Shown here in pieces: positions 6,054 to 14,246 of a DNA stretch of 64,000 nucleotides (positions are counted from its first letter, which is position 1; the number at the start of each line of letters is the position of its first letter). The stretch lies in contig NZ_JAIWNC010000008.1 of NCBI RefSeq assembly GCF_020216025.1, forward strand, positions 248,001-312,000, in the 5' to 3' direction. The notes under the pieces are model-generated. The model worked only from the letters and a program-made list of their open reading frames with translations, ran no database searches and was not told the origin of the DNA. A program made the translations under genes and the position numbers. This stretch comes from Jidongwangia harbinensis. Lineage in GTDB: Bacteria > Actinomycetota > Actinomycetes > Mycobacteriales > Micromonosporaceae.

Positions 6054-9000
6054 TCAGGGTAGGAGTTTGCGGAACTGGGTGGCTGGGACGGGGCGGGAGA
6101 AGTAGTAGCCCTGGCCGTGGGAGCAGCCCAGGGTGCGTACGAAGTCCAGTTCCTCGGTGGTTTCGATGCCCTCGGCTATGACGTCGAGTTCCAGGTTGAG
6201 GCCCATCGCCACGATGGTGCGGACCAACTCCCTGCTGCGCGGGCTGGTGGCGATGCGGGAGATGAAGGACCGGTCGATTTTGAAGGCGTCGATGGACAGG
6301 TCGTGCAGGGCCTCGAGCGACGAGTAGCCGGTGCCGAAGTCGTCGATGTGCACCTGGACGCCGAGCGTTTTCAGGCCGCTCAGCAGCGACGAGGCGAGCT
6401 TGACGTCGTCCATGATGACGCCCTCGGTGATTTCGATGGCCAGGCGGTCGGGGTTCAGGCCGTGGGTGCGCAGGCGGTCGTCGACCTCGCCGATCAGGTC
6501 GCTCTGCCAGAACTGCCGGTTCGAGACGTTGATGCTCATCATGAACGGGCGGGCGTCGTTCTCGTGCAGGTCCCATTCGTGCATCTGCCGGCATGACTCG
6601 TCGAGCACCCAGGTGCCGAGCCTGAGGCTGAGCCCCGACTCCTCGGCGACCCTGAGGAAATCGCCGGGCGGCAGCAGTCCGCGGGTCGGATGGTGCCAGC
6701 GGACCAGGGCCTCGGCGCCGCTCACCGTGCCGGTTCTGAGGTCGACGAGCGGCTGATAGTGCAGCACGAGTTCGCGGTTGTCGAGCGCCTTGCGCAGCTC
6801 GTTCTCGATGCTGAGGCGGTTGGCCGCGGCACCGTGCATGGCCGGGTCGAAGATGGCGTGGGCGCGCTTGCCGTGGCTCTTCGCGTGGTACATCGCCACG
6901 TCGGCGTCGCGCATGATCGTCTCGGTGTCGGTGTACTCGGGCTGTCCGACGGCGATTCCGATGCTGGCCGAGATGACGGCCTCGGTGTTGCCGAGCCGGT
7001 GCGGCCGGGCGAGCGCCTGCTGCAGGCGGCCGGCCAGGACGACCGGGCTGTCGTCGTCGTTGATCTCCTCGAGCAGGATGGCGAACTCGTCGCCGCCGAA
7101 GCGGGCGGCGGTGTCGAGTGAGCGCAGCGTCGCGGTCAGCCGGGTGGCGACCTCCTGCAGGAGCCGGTCCCCGGCGAGGTGGCCGAGGCTGTCGTTGACG
7201 ATCTTGAAGCCGTCCAGGTCGAGCATCAGAACGGCATACCGGTAGTCGCTGCGGCGGCTGGCCCGGGCGATGGCGGTGGTGAGGCGGGTCCGGAAGTAGG
7301 CCCGGTTGGGCAGGCCGGTGAGCTCGTCGTACAGCGCCGCGCGCCGCAGATGTTCCTCCTGCTCGCGCATGGTCTGCAGCAGCGCCTCGTGTTCCAGGGC
7401 GACGCTCAGCAGCGCGGCCCACTGGTTCATCGTCTCGCGGCCCTCGGGGACGTACGCCTGGATGGGAGCCACCAGCGCCAGCATGCCCCAGTCGCCGGAA
7501 CCGACCTTCAGGTGCGCGATGTAGACCATGGTGTCCGCGGCGATGTCCGCCAGCGACACGATCTCCGCGGTCGGGAACGCGGCGAGCCGCACGACCTCCT
7601 GCGGGTTCAGCGGACTGCCGATCTCCCGGTCGTACCGGCCGACCACGTTCAGCGAGGTCTGTTTCGCCGGATTGGCCTCGTGGTCCGGCCACAGTCCCAG
7701 GCAGCCGGCGCGGACGTCGGTCTCGCCCAGCCAGTCCAGCGAACGTGGGTCCTTCTCCTGGCTGCGCAGCAGCTGCAGGCTGATCGTGTACTGGGTGGCC
7801 AGGCTGCCCATCATCGACTTGCCGCGCTCGGACAGCCAGGTGGTCTGGGCCTGGGCCAGCAGCAGGAGGATCTTCTGCAGACAGCCATCCACCCGGCGGG
7901 TGGCGTCCACGTCGCGGGCCAGCCCGGCTTCGGCCTGCAACTGCCGGGCGTAGTCCTGGATCCCCCGCACGACCTCGGCGATCCGCTCGTTGTCCCCGAG
8001 CACGCCGGCCAGCGACAGCAGCGACCGGCGCAGGGTGAGGCTCTGCGGTCCGTCGGTTCCGGCGAGGGCGGCCCGCAGGGCGTCGACGATCGCGGCGACC
8101 GGGCCGGCGAGGGCCATCGGATGGCTCAGGTAGCGTCCCCGCGCGAGCCGGTCCTCCAGCAGGGTGAGCAGATCCGCCGACCGGCCCGGTACGTGTCCGG
8201 CGTGGTCCTCGTCGTCGACCGGCTTGGCCGCGGTGGTCAGCAGCCCGGTGCACCCGCACGACTCCCGTACGGTCAGCGACGTCGGCACCGCGTGGACCCC
8301 GTCCGCGACGGCCTCGCCGCGGTGCAGCCGGATCATCATCTGCACGGCGAGCGCGCCGATGTCCTCCATGGGCTGCCGGACGCTGGTCAGGCTGGGGGTC
8401 AGGCGCGCGCCGACCTCGGTGTCGTCGAAGCCGATCACGGCCTGGTCGGCGGGCAGATCGAGACCGGCGGCGGTCAGCACCCGCATCAGACCGACGGCGT
8501 TCCGGTCGTTGCCGGTGAGCACCGCCGTGGACGGCATTCCGGCCGCCAGCATCGCGTGCGCGGCGCGTTCCCCGCTGGGTTCCTGCATGTCCTCGACCGC
8601 GTAGAACAGGTCGGGATCGGGGGTCAGCCCGTTCTCCAGCATCGTCTCGCGGTAGGCGCGGAGGCGTTCCTTGACGTCGGTCTGCACCGGGTTCCCGACG
8701 AACCCGATCCGGCGGTGGCCGTGGTCGATCAGGTGCTGGGTGGCCGCCCGGGTGCCGGTGAAGTTGTCCGGCAGGATGACCGGGCAGTCGAAGCCGCGCG
8801 GGTTGTCACTGATCACCACGACCGGGCGCCCGGACCGCCGCGCGGCCCGGAGGAAGTCGATGCTCACCCCGTTCAGCAGCACCACGAAACCCGCCACGTG
8901 GTCCCAGGCCACCCGGTGCGGGAAGGCCGGTGGCTCGGCGAAGTCCTGTTCCACCGTGCCGGCGTCCACGGTCTGGATCGCGATCAGCCGGCCGTCGACG

Positions 9001-9152
9001 GCCGCCAGTTCCTTGGCCATTCCGGCCAGCAGCTCACCGAAGTACGGCCCGCCGAACGCGGTGGAGAGGACGGCGACGTTGAGACTCCGCGTCTCGCTCA
9101 ACGTCCCCTCCGCAGGCTCCCCGGATCGCCCGTCGTGGGCAAGATCAGTCAC
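6054..9152 (-). CDS. LacI-type sugar-sensor fused to GGDEF-EAL c-di-GMP enzyme
   Basis: This 1032-residue protein has three parts. Residues ~25-310 are a LacI/PBP1-like ligand-binding fold ending in SLTVRESCGC, without the LacI DNA-binding helix. A helical and GAF-like middle follows (~320-600). The C-terminal half is a GGDEF domain with RFGGDEFAILL (about 685) preceded by the RxxD inhibitory site RSLD at the correct 5-residue spacing, and an EAL domain with EALVRW (about 813) and DDFGTGYSSL. Both catalytic signatures are intact, so it may make or break c-di-GMP. No membrane segment is seen, so it probably senses a cytosolic sugar or sugar phosphate. GTG 9152 is the start; no operon partner is present. 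Confidence 0.9.
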   Translation of the reverse strand: MTDLAHDGRSGEPAEGTLSETRSLNVAVLSTAFGGPYFGELLAGMAKELAAVDGRLIAIQTVDAGTVEQDFAEPPAFPHRVAWDHVAGFVVLLNGVSIDFLRAARRSGRPVVVISDNPRGFDCPVILPDNFTGTRAATQHLIDHGHRRIGFVGNPVQTDVKERLRAYRETMLENGLTPDPDLFYAVEDMQEPSGERAAHAMLAAGMPSTAVLTGNDRNAVGLMRVLTAAGLDLPADQAVIGFDDTEVGARLTPSLTSVRQPMEDIGALAVQMMIRLHRGEAVADGVHAVPTSLTVRESCGCTGLLTTAAKPVDDEDHAGHVPGRSADLLTLLEDRLARGRYLSHPMALAGPVAAIVDALRAALAGTDGPQSLTLRRSLLSLAGVLGDNERIAEVVRGIQDYARQLQAEAGLARDVDATRRVDGCLQKILLLLAQAQTTWLSERGKSMMGSLATQYTISLQLLRSQEKDPRSLDWLGETDVRAGCLGLWPDHEANPAKQTSLNVVGRYDREIGSPLNPQEVVRLAAFPTAEIVSLADIAADTMVYIAHLKVGSGDWGMLALVAPIQAYVPEGRETMNQWAALLSVALEHEALLQTMREQEEHLRRAALYDELTGLPNRAYFRTRLTTAIARASRRSDYRYAVLMLDLDGFKIVNDSLGHLAGDRLLQEVATRLTATLRSLDTAARFGGDEFAILLEEINDDDSPVVLAGRLQQALARPHRLGNTEAVISASIGIAVGQPEYTDTETIMRDADVAMYHAKSHGKRAHAIFDPAMHGAAANRLSIENELRKALDNRELVLHYQPLVDLRTGTVSGAEALVRWHHPTRGLLPPGDFLRVAEESGLSLRLGTWVLDESCRQMHEWDLHENDARPFMMSINVSNRQFWQSDLIGEVDDRLRTHGLNPDRLAIEITEGVIMDDVKLASSLLSGLKTLGVQVHIDDFGTGYSSLEALHDLSIDAFKIDRSFISRIATSPRSRELVRTIVAMGLNLELDVIAEGIETTEELDFVRTLGCSHGQGYYFSRPVPATQFRKLLP

Positions 9153-9286
9153 TTTGAGTAGTACAGATGTGACTGAGGGTATCGACGAGACGCGGCTGAT
9201 GAGTTCTGAACGGGCATTTGCGTCTGGCTCGGCCGCGCCGGGGAAAGCGCGTTGATCGGGTTCTGCTTCCGGCGTACCGTCCGCTC

Positions 9287-9625
9287 ATGCCTGCCTACGT
9301 CAAGAGCGTGACCTTCGACTGTGCGGACGCCCTCAAGGTGGCCGCCTTCTGGGCCGCTGCCCTCGGCGGCGAACTCGACGAGGAAGCCACGCCGGAGAAG
9401 GCCTTCGTCGAGGCGCCCGGCTGGGGCGGCCCCAACCTGTGGTTTCAGCGGGTGCCGGAGCCTCGTACCGCGAAGTTGCGGATGCATTTCGACCTGCGGG
9501 CGCCCGGGTCGGTCCAGGACGAGGTCGACCGGCTGGTCGCGCTCGGTGCGACCGTCGCGCACGCCGGTGCCGACCTGACCGTCATGCAGGACCCGGAAGG
9601 GAACGAGTTCTGCGTGGAGAACTGA
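9287..9625 (+). CDS. VOC-family (glyoxalase-like) protein
   Basis: This 112-residue protein begins VKSVTFDCADALKVAAFWAAAL and ends VMQDPEGNEFCVEN, the paired beta-alpha-beta edges typical of actinobacterial glyoxalase-like VOC proteins. ATG 9287 is chosen over upstream GTG 9218 because it begins at the domain edge. Substrate unknown. Its last 44 bases overlap the convergent, broken hydrolase gene. Two other VOC genes follow within 3.3 kb (11157 and 12494). Confidence 0.85.
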   Translation: MPAYVKSVTFDCADALKVAAFWAAALGGELDEEATPEKAFVEAPGWGGPNLWFQRVPEPRTAKLRMHFDLRAPGSVQDEVDRLVALGATVAHAGADLTVMQDPEGNEFCVEN

Positions 9626-10439
9626 GCCCGTCGGCGAAGAACTCGGCGAACGGCGCGCAGAGCGCCGGCCGGGCGATGGCGATGGCGTCGTGGCGCGAGC
9701 CGGGCACGACGATGCTGGCCGCCCGCGGCAGGGCCGCGGCGAGGTCGTTGTTGATCGTCCGGTAGTACGGCGGACACCACCCGCCGGTGACGAGCAGGAC
9801 CTCGGCGGTGATGCCGGCGTACGCGGCGGCCGGCTCGTCGTGGGTCAGCGACTCGCGGCACTCGATCACCACGGTGGGCAGCAGCTCACCCATGGTGCGG
9901 CCGACCGGCGTCCACTGGAAGGCGTGGGCCACCGCGGTCTGCAGGCTCAGTGGCAGCGCGGACAGCGGTCCGCCCGCGCGCACCCCGCGGCCCATCAGCG
10001 CCAGGGCCCGGCTCCGGTGTCCGGCCCGGACGGCCGCTTCGAACTCGGCGAACCAGTCGGTGGGGAAGAAGCCGCCGAGGTTGACCGTGGGGTCGTAGAG
10101 CGCGATGCGGTCGAACGCCAGTTGCCGGGCGGCGCGCAGCGTGACGAAGCAGCCGTGGCTGTGCGCCGCGACGTAACGGGCGCCGGTGTGGTGCTGGACC
10201 GCCGCCAGGTCGGCGATGTCGGTGTCCACGGTGTGCCCGGCACCGTGCGGCGCCGCGTCGGCACGCCCGCGCCGGTTGTACAGGTGCACGGTGAACGTCG
10301 CGGCCAGGCGGTGGGCGAAGCGGCGGTACGGGGCCGTGGTGATGCCGCCGCCGTGGACGAACAGGATGCCCGGCCCGGTGCCGATGGATTCGACGGTGAT
10401 GGTGGCGCCGTCACGCTAGGTGGTCTCGGTCAGTCGCAT
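9582..10439 (-). pseudogene. Alpha/beta hydrolase with in-frame TAG after codon 7
   Basis: From ATG 10439 the frame reads MRLTETT, then TAG at 10418-10416, then continues in the same frame as RDGATITVESIGTGPGILFVHGGG and a full alpha/beta-hydrolase core: the oxyanion turn FVHGGG, nucleophile elbow AHSHGC (Ser) and a late SRHDAI (Asp/His). No ATG, GTG or TTG lies between the stop and the oxyanion motif. The next start, GTG 10289, would delete that motif. The gene is therefore disrupted by one nonsense codon, or by a sequencing error. It is divergent from a TetR gene with a palindrome between them, so it was probably that repressor's target. Confidence 0.75.
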
Positions 10440-10457
10440 CTGCGTACCCCCCCTAAT

Positions 10458-10476
10458 CTGCAAACGGTGTTCGCAG
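10458..10476. promoter_or_regulatory. Probable TetR operator between hydrolase and regulator
   Basis: ctgcaaacggtgttcgcag is a 19-base imperfect palindrome with outer arms CTGC/GCAG and inner AAC/GTT. It lies 18 bases from the hydrolase ATG and 8 bases from the regulator's ATG, placed to control both directions. Confidence 0.6.
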
Positions 10477-10484
10477 TTTAAAGT

Positions 10485-11123
10485 ATGCGGGTGGGTTCGT
10501 CTATCTGGAACCGGCCGGAGCGGGGTACGCGCGGCCCGGCGCCCGGGCACAGCCGGGACGCGATCGTGGCGGCCGCGGTGGTCCTGGCCGACGCCGAAGG
10601 GCTGGCGGCGGTGTCGATGCGCGCGGTCGCCGGCGCGCTGGGCACCGGCGCCGGGTCGCTCTACCGGTACCTGTCGTCGCGCGACGACCTGCTGGACCTG
10701 ATGACCGACGCCGCGATGGCCGAGATGCGTCCCTACCCGGACGGCGACCGCCCCTGGCCGGACGCCATGCTCACCGTGGCCCGCCGGCAGCTCGAGCTGT
10801 ACCGCCGGCACCGGTGGCTGATCGACGCCGCGACCCGGCCGGCGGCGCCCGGGCCGAACGTGCTCGAGTACTTCGACCACTGCCTGCGCCTGTTGGCGCC
10901 GGTGGACTGCCCGGACGCGGCCAAGTTCGAGGCGATCGCCATGGTCACCGGCGTGGTCACGCTGTTCGCGCGCAGCGAGGGGGCGTACCCGCTGGACGGT
11001 GTTGATCCGGTCGCCCACCCGCACCTGGCCGCGGCGCTGAGCCGGCCGTCGTCGGCGCCGCGCACCGATCTCTTCGACCGCAGCGTGCGCAGCCTGCTCA
11101 GCGGCCTGCTGGCGCCGGGATAG
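10485..11123 (+). CDS. TetR/AcrR-family transcriptional regulator
   Basis: This 212-residue protein has an N-terminal helix-turn-helix at about residues 22-68 (SRDAIVAAAVVLADAEGLAAVSMRAVAGALGTGAGSLYRYLSS in outline), ending in the typical LYRYLSSRDDLLDLM. An alpha-helical ligand domain with a TetR_C-like segment (RRHRWLIDAATRP) follows. It is divergent from the nonsense-broken hydrolase and the operator at 10458-10476 abuts its start, so autoregulation is likely. The ATG is very close to the operator and no ribosome site is seen, so the mRNA may have a very short leader. Confidence 0.9.
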   Translation: MRVGSSIWNRPERGTRGPAPGHSRDAIVAAAVVLADAEGLAAVSMRAVAGALGTGAGSLYRYLSSRDDLLDLMTDAAMAEMRPYPDGDRPWPDAMLTVARRQLELYRRHRWLIDAATRPAAPGPNVLEYFDHCLRLLAPVDCPDAAKFEAIAMVTGVVTLFARSEGAYPLDGVDPVAHPHLAAALSRPSSAPRTDLFDRSVRSLLSGLLAPG

Positions 11124-11156
11124 CGCGCCCGGCGGTCACCGGGCAGACTGCTCAGC

Positions 11157-11549
11157 ATGCTGGGTCGTACCAAGAAGCACTTCTGGGGTGTGGTGATCGA
11201 CGCACCGGATCCGCACGCGCTCGGTCGCTTCTACGCCGATCTGATGGACTGGAAGATCGTCAACGACGAGCCGAACTTCGTGACGCTGGCGCCCGGCGGC
11301 GACCATGTCGAGTACCTCGGCATCCAGCGGTCGGCCGGTTACCTGCCGCCGGTGTGGCCGAACGAGGACGGCCGCCAGCAGATGATGATGCACCTGGACA
11401 TCGAGGTGCCGGATCTGGAGGCCGCGGTCGCCGCGGCGGTCCGCGCCGGAGCGCGGGAGGCGGACTTCCAACCCCAGGAGACGGTACGGGTGCTGCTGGA
11501 CCCGGCCGGTCACCCGTTCTGCCTGTACGTGGACACCAGCGCCGGGTAA
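11157..11549 (+). CDS. VOC-family protein
   Basis: This 130-residue protein starts LGRTKKHFWGVVIDAPDPHALGRFYADLMDW and ends VLLDPAGHPFCLYVDTS, the two-module glyoxalase/bleomycin-resistance fold. Metal-site His and Glu candidates (HLDIEV) are present. It lies 33 bases after the TetR gene on the same strand and might be co-transcribed with it. Substrate unknown. Confidence 0.88.
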   Translation: MLGRTKKHFWGVVIDAPDPHALGRFYADLMDWKIVNDEPNFVTLAPGGDHVEYLGIQRSAGYLPPVWPNEDGRQQMMMHLDIEVPDLEAAVAAAVRAGAREADFQPQETVRVLLDPAGHPFCLYVDTSAG

Positions 11550-11633
11550 ACCCGCACCCGGGTCCGGACCGGGACACTGCCACTTGTCCGACGAACCGGT
11601 TGACCGGGGACGAGCGGGCCGGATCATGAGCCA

Positions 11634-12419
11634 ATGACCATGCTCATCGCTCACCTCAGTGATTCGCACATCACCACCGGTCCGCTCGGTGCGCAGCCCG
11701 CCGCCGGCCTCCAGCTCGCGCTCGCCCGGGTGCTCGTGCTGGACCCGCAGCCGGACTGCGTCGTCATCACCGGCGACCTGGTCAACAACGGCCGCCCCGA
11801 GGAGTACGAGGTGCTGCGCGAGGTGATCGGTGCGTTCCCCCTGCCCCTGCACCTGATCACCGGCAACCACGACAGCCGCGAGACGCTGGTGGACGCGTTC
11901 GGTGGCGGCCCGCTGCTGGGCGGCTCGATGACCGCGTACTACGCGATGGAGTACCCGGAGGCCACCGTGGTGGCACTGGACTCGCTGATCCCCGGCGATC
12001 CGGCCGGGCGGCTCGGCGACGACCAGCTCGGGTGGCTGGACACCGTGCTGAAGCGGCGGCCGGACGTACCCGCGTTCCTCGGTCTGCACCACCCGCCGAT
12101 CCCGATCGGCATCCCGTTCCTGGACGGGATGCGGCTGCTGGACGGCGACGCCCTGGCCGAGGTGGTGGCGGCCCACCCGCAGGTGGTCCGGGTGATGGCC
12201 GGGCACATCCACCGGAGCATCACCGCGGCGTTCGCCGGCAGCGTGCTGACCGTGGCGCCGAGCACCTACCGGCAGTCCGGCCTGGTGATGGCGTCCGACC
12301 TGCCACCGGGCTACCTGACCGAGCCGACCGGATTCCTGCTGCACGTGCTCGACGGCCCGCATTGCGTGACACATACCGTGCCGGTGAGTCACGCTGGTGC
12401 ACTGCTCGGCGCCTACTGA
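11634..12419 (+). CDS. CpdA-like calcineurin-type phosphodiesterase
   Basis: This 261-residue metallophosphoesterase carries all the blocks of the family: DSH (residues ~10-12), GDLVNNG (~47), GNHD (~79), LHHPP (~149) and GHIH (~190). The layout matches class III cyclic-nucleotide phosphodiesterases such as CpdA, which hydrolyse cAMP. Other phosphodiester substrates are possible. ATG 11634 is the first start consistent with the family N-terminus. Its neighbours, two VOC genes, do not reveal a pathway. Confidence 0.88.
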   Translation: MTMLIAHLSDSHITTGPLGAQPAAGLQLALARVLVLDPQPDCVVITGDLVNNGRPEEYEVLREVIGAFPLPLHLITGNHDSRETLVDAFGGGPLLGGSMTAYYAMEYPEATVVALDSLIPGDPAGRLGDDQLGWLDTVLKRRPDVPAFLGLHHPPIPIGIPFLDGMRLLDGDALAEVVAAHPQVVRVMAGHIHRSITAAFAGSVLTVAPSTYRQSGLVMASDLPPGYLTEPTGFLLHVLDGPHCVTHTVPVSHAGALLGAY

Positions 12420-12493
12420 ACACCGCTGGGCGCACGAGATCATCGAAATGTCGTACCGCGGCGATACCGTCGACCTGGCGAAAGGGGAGGCCG

Positions 12494-12859
12494 ATGATCG
12501 ATCATGTGACGCTCGGGGTGCACCACCTCGAGGAGAGCAGGCACTTCTACGAGCATGCGCTGGCCCCGCTCGGGCTGAAGGTGGTCCGTAACGCACCCGA
12601 GCTGCTCGGATTCGGCGACGACACCGGCCGCCCGTTCTTCTGGCTCGCCCTCCGCGAGCCGACGCACCGGGTGCACGTGGCGTTCACCGCCCCCGACCGC
12701 GCCACCGTGGACGCGTTCCACGCCGCCGCCCTGCGGTCCGGTGGCGTCGACAACGGGCCGCCCGGCCTGCGCCCGCACTACCACGAGAACTACTACGGCG
12801 CGTTCGTCTTCGACGCCGACGGCAACAACATCGAGGCGGTCTGCCACCGGCCCGAGTGA
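12494..12859 (+). CDS. VOC-family protein (lactoylglutathione lyase-like)
   Basis: 121 residues, beginning MIDHVTLGVHHLEESRHFYE and ending FVFDADGNNIEAVCHRPE, which carry the metal-site His and Glu positions of the glyoxalase I fold. A clear ribosome site (ggggagg) lies 4 bases before ATG 12494. It is the third VOC gene in 3.6 kb; the three share the fold but not close sequence. Substrate unknown. Confidence 0.9.
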   Translation: MIDHVTLGVHHLEESRHFYEHALAPLGLKVVRNAPELLGFGDDTGRPFFWLALREPTHRVHVAFTAPDRATVDAFHAAALRSGGVDNGPPGLRPHYHENYYGAFVFDADGNNIEAVCHRPE

Positions 12860-12926
12860 CCCGGCCGGAGGGAGCAAGTGCGGGCGAAAGGCGAGCATTG
12901 CTACTTTTCGGTGGTATGCCTTATTC

Positions 12927-14156
12927 ATGAGAGCACCCCTGCCCGACAACGAGATCGACCGCCTCGCCGCCCTGTACTCGCTGGGCGTCCTCGACTCCGA
13001 ACCGGAGAAGGACTTCGACGACATCGTCGCGCTCGCCGCCACCGTGTGCGAAGCGCCGATGTCGCTGGTCAATCTCGTGGACGTGGACCGGCAGTGGGTG
13101 AAGGCGAGGACCGGCACCGACGTGCGCGAAATCGCCCGCGACAGGTCCTTCTGCGCGCACACCATCCTCGACGAGGACCTGCTGGTGGTGCCGGACACCC
13201 GCCAGGACCCCCGGTTCGCCGACAACCCGGCCGTGGACGTCGACGGCGGCATCCGCTTCTACGCGGGCGCGCCGCTGATCACCACGGACGGCTACGCGCT
13301 CGGCACCTTGTGCGTGGCGGACAGCCAGCCCCGGCAGCTCAGCGTCGAACAGCAACAGGCACTGCGGGCGCTCGCCCGGCAGGTCACGTCCCAGCTGGAA
13401 CTGCGCCGGTACGCGGTGGCGCTGAGCAACACCACCGCCCGCCTGCAGGAGTTGGAGCGCCGCAAGGACGACCTGGCGCACCTGGTCGGCGGGGAACTCA
13501 AACCCACGTTGCGGCTGATCACGTCGTACCTCGGGGAACTGGGCCGGACCGGGCGCAACGACCCGGAGCTAGCCGACCTGGTCGGCCGGGCCACCGCCGC
13601 GCACGTGCGCGGCCTGACCGACCTGCTCGGCCACCTGACCACCATGGCCGACGCCGGAGCGGGCAACGACAGCCTGCACATGCGGCAGATCGACCTGACC
13701 CGGCTCACCCAGCGGGCCATCGAGGCGGTCCGGCCGATCGCCGCGACCAAGCAGATCTGGATCCTCAACCAGGCCGGCGGCCCCACCCTGCCGATCATCG
13801 CCGACCCGGTACGGCTCGAGCAGGTCATCATGCACCTGCTGTTCGCCGCCGTGAAGTACACCCCGTCGGGCGGGCGGGTACGGATCGGCACCGAGATCGA
13901 ATCCGGTCCCGCGGTACGGCTGGACGACATGGACCTGCCCGGCGGGCTGCGTCCGGACCTGTTCCCGCACCTGTACTACGGCACCATCGCCAACGCGTCC
14001 GACGTGCCCGGCCCGGACCGCGGACTGGCCGTCGCCAAGCGGATCCTGGACGCGCACCACGCCACCGTGGCCCTGTCCGACCGGCCCGGCGACGGCACGT
14101 CGCTGCACGTGGTGTTCCCGTTCGCGGAACGCGAGAACGAACTCGTCGGAGCCTGA
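12927..14156 (+). CDS. GAF-domain protein with degenerate histidine-kinase module
   Basis: 409 residues. An N-terminal GAF domain (~10-160; typical FCAHTIL and GAPLITTDGYALGTLCV motifs) is followed by a two-helix dimerisation segment and a HATPase-like domain. At the usual phosphoacceptor position (H-E-L-R-x-P-L in kinases) the sequence reads VGGELKPTLRL, so the histidine is missing. The ATP-binding N box reads LLFAAVKYTPSG, with Ala in place of the conserved Asn. It therefore probably acts as a ligand sensor or pseudokinase. No response regulator is adjacent. A strong bidirectional terminator follows. Confidence 0.85.
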   Translation: MRAPLPDNEIDRLAALYSLGVLDSEPEKDFDDIVALAATVCEAPMSLVNLVDVDRQWVKARTGTDVREIARDRSFCAHTILDEDLLVVPDTRQDPRFADNPAVDVDGGIRFYAGAPLITTDGYALGTLCVADSQPRQLSVEQQQALRALARQVTSQLELRRYAVALSNTTARLQELERRKDDLAHLVGGELKPTLRLITSYLGELGRTGRNDPELADLVGRATAAHVRGLTDLLGHLTTMADAGAGNDSLHMRQIDLTRLTQRAIEAVRPIAATKQIWILNQAGGPTLPIIADPVRLEQVIMHLLFAAVKYTPSGGRVRIGTEIESGPAVRLDDMDLPGGLRPDLFPHLYYGTIANASDVPGPDRGLAVAKRILDAHHATVALSDRPGDGTSLHVVFPFAERENELVGA

Positions 14157-14173
14157 GCCCACCCGCGGCGGAA
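14154..14173 (+). repeat. 20-base repeat spanning the stop codon (copy 1)
   Basis: tgagcccacccgcggcggaa here is identical to 62820-62839. Both copies begin exactly with the TGA stop of an unrelated gene and both continue with ccatgcaag after a 0-2 base offset. Confidence 0.8.
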
Positions 14174-14200
14174 CCATGCAAGGTCACGCCTGACCCGCGC

Positions 14201-14241
14201 GGCCCGTACCCGCCCGGCTGCAGTTCGGGCGGGTACGGGCC
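14201..14241. terminator. Bidirectional terminator between convergent genes
   Basis: ggcccgtacccgccc (14201-14215) and gggcgggtacgggcc (14227-14241) form a perfect 15-base stem with an 11-base loop. It is placed between the GAF protein and the convergent deacetylase/glycosyltransferase gene. Confidence 0.85.
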
Positions 14242-14246
14242 GGCGG

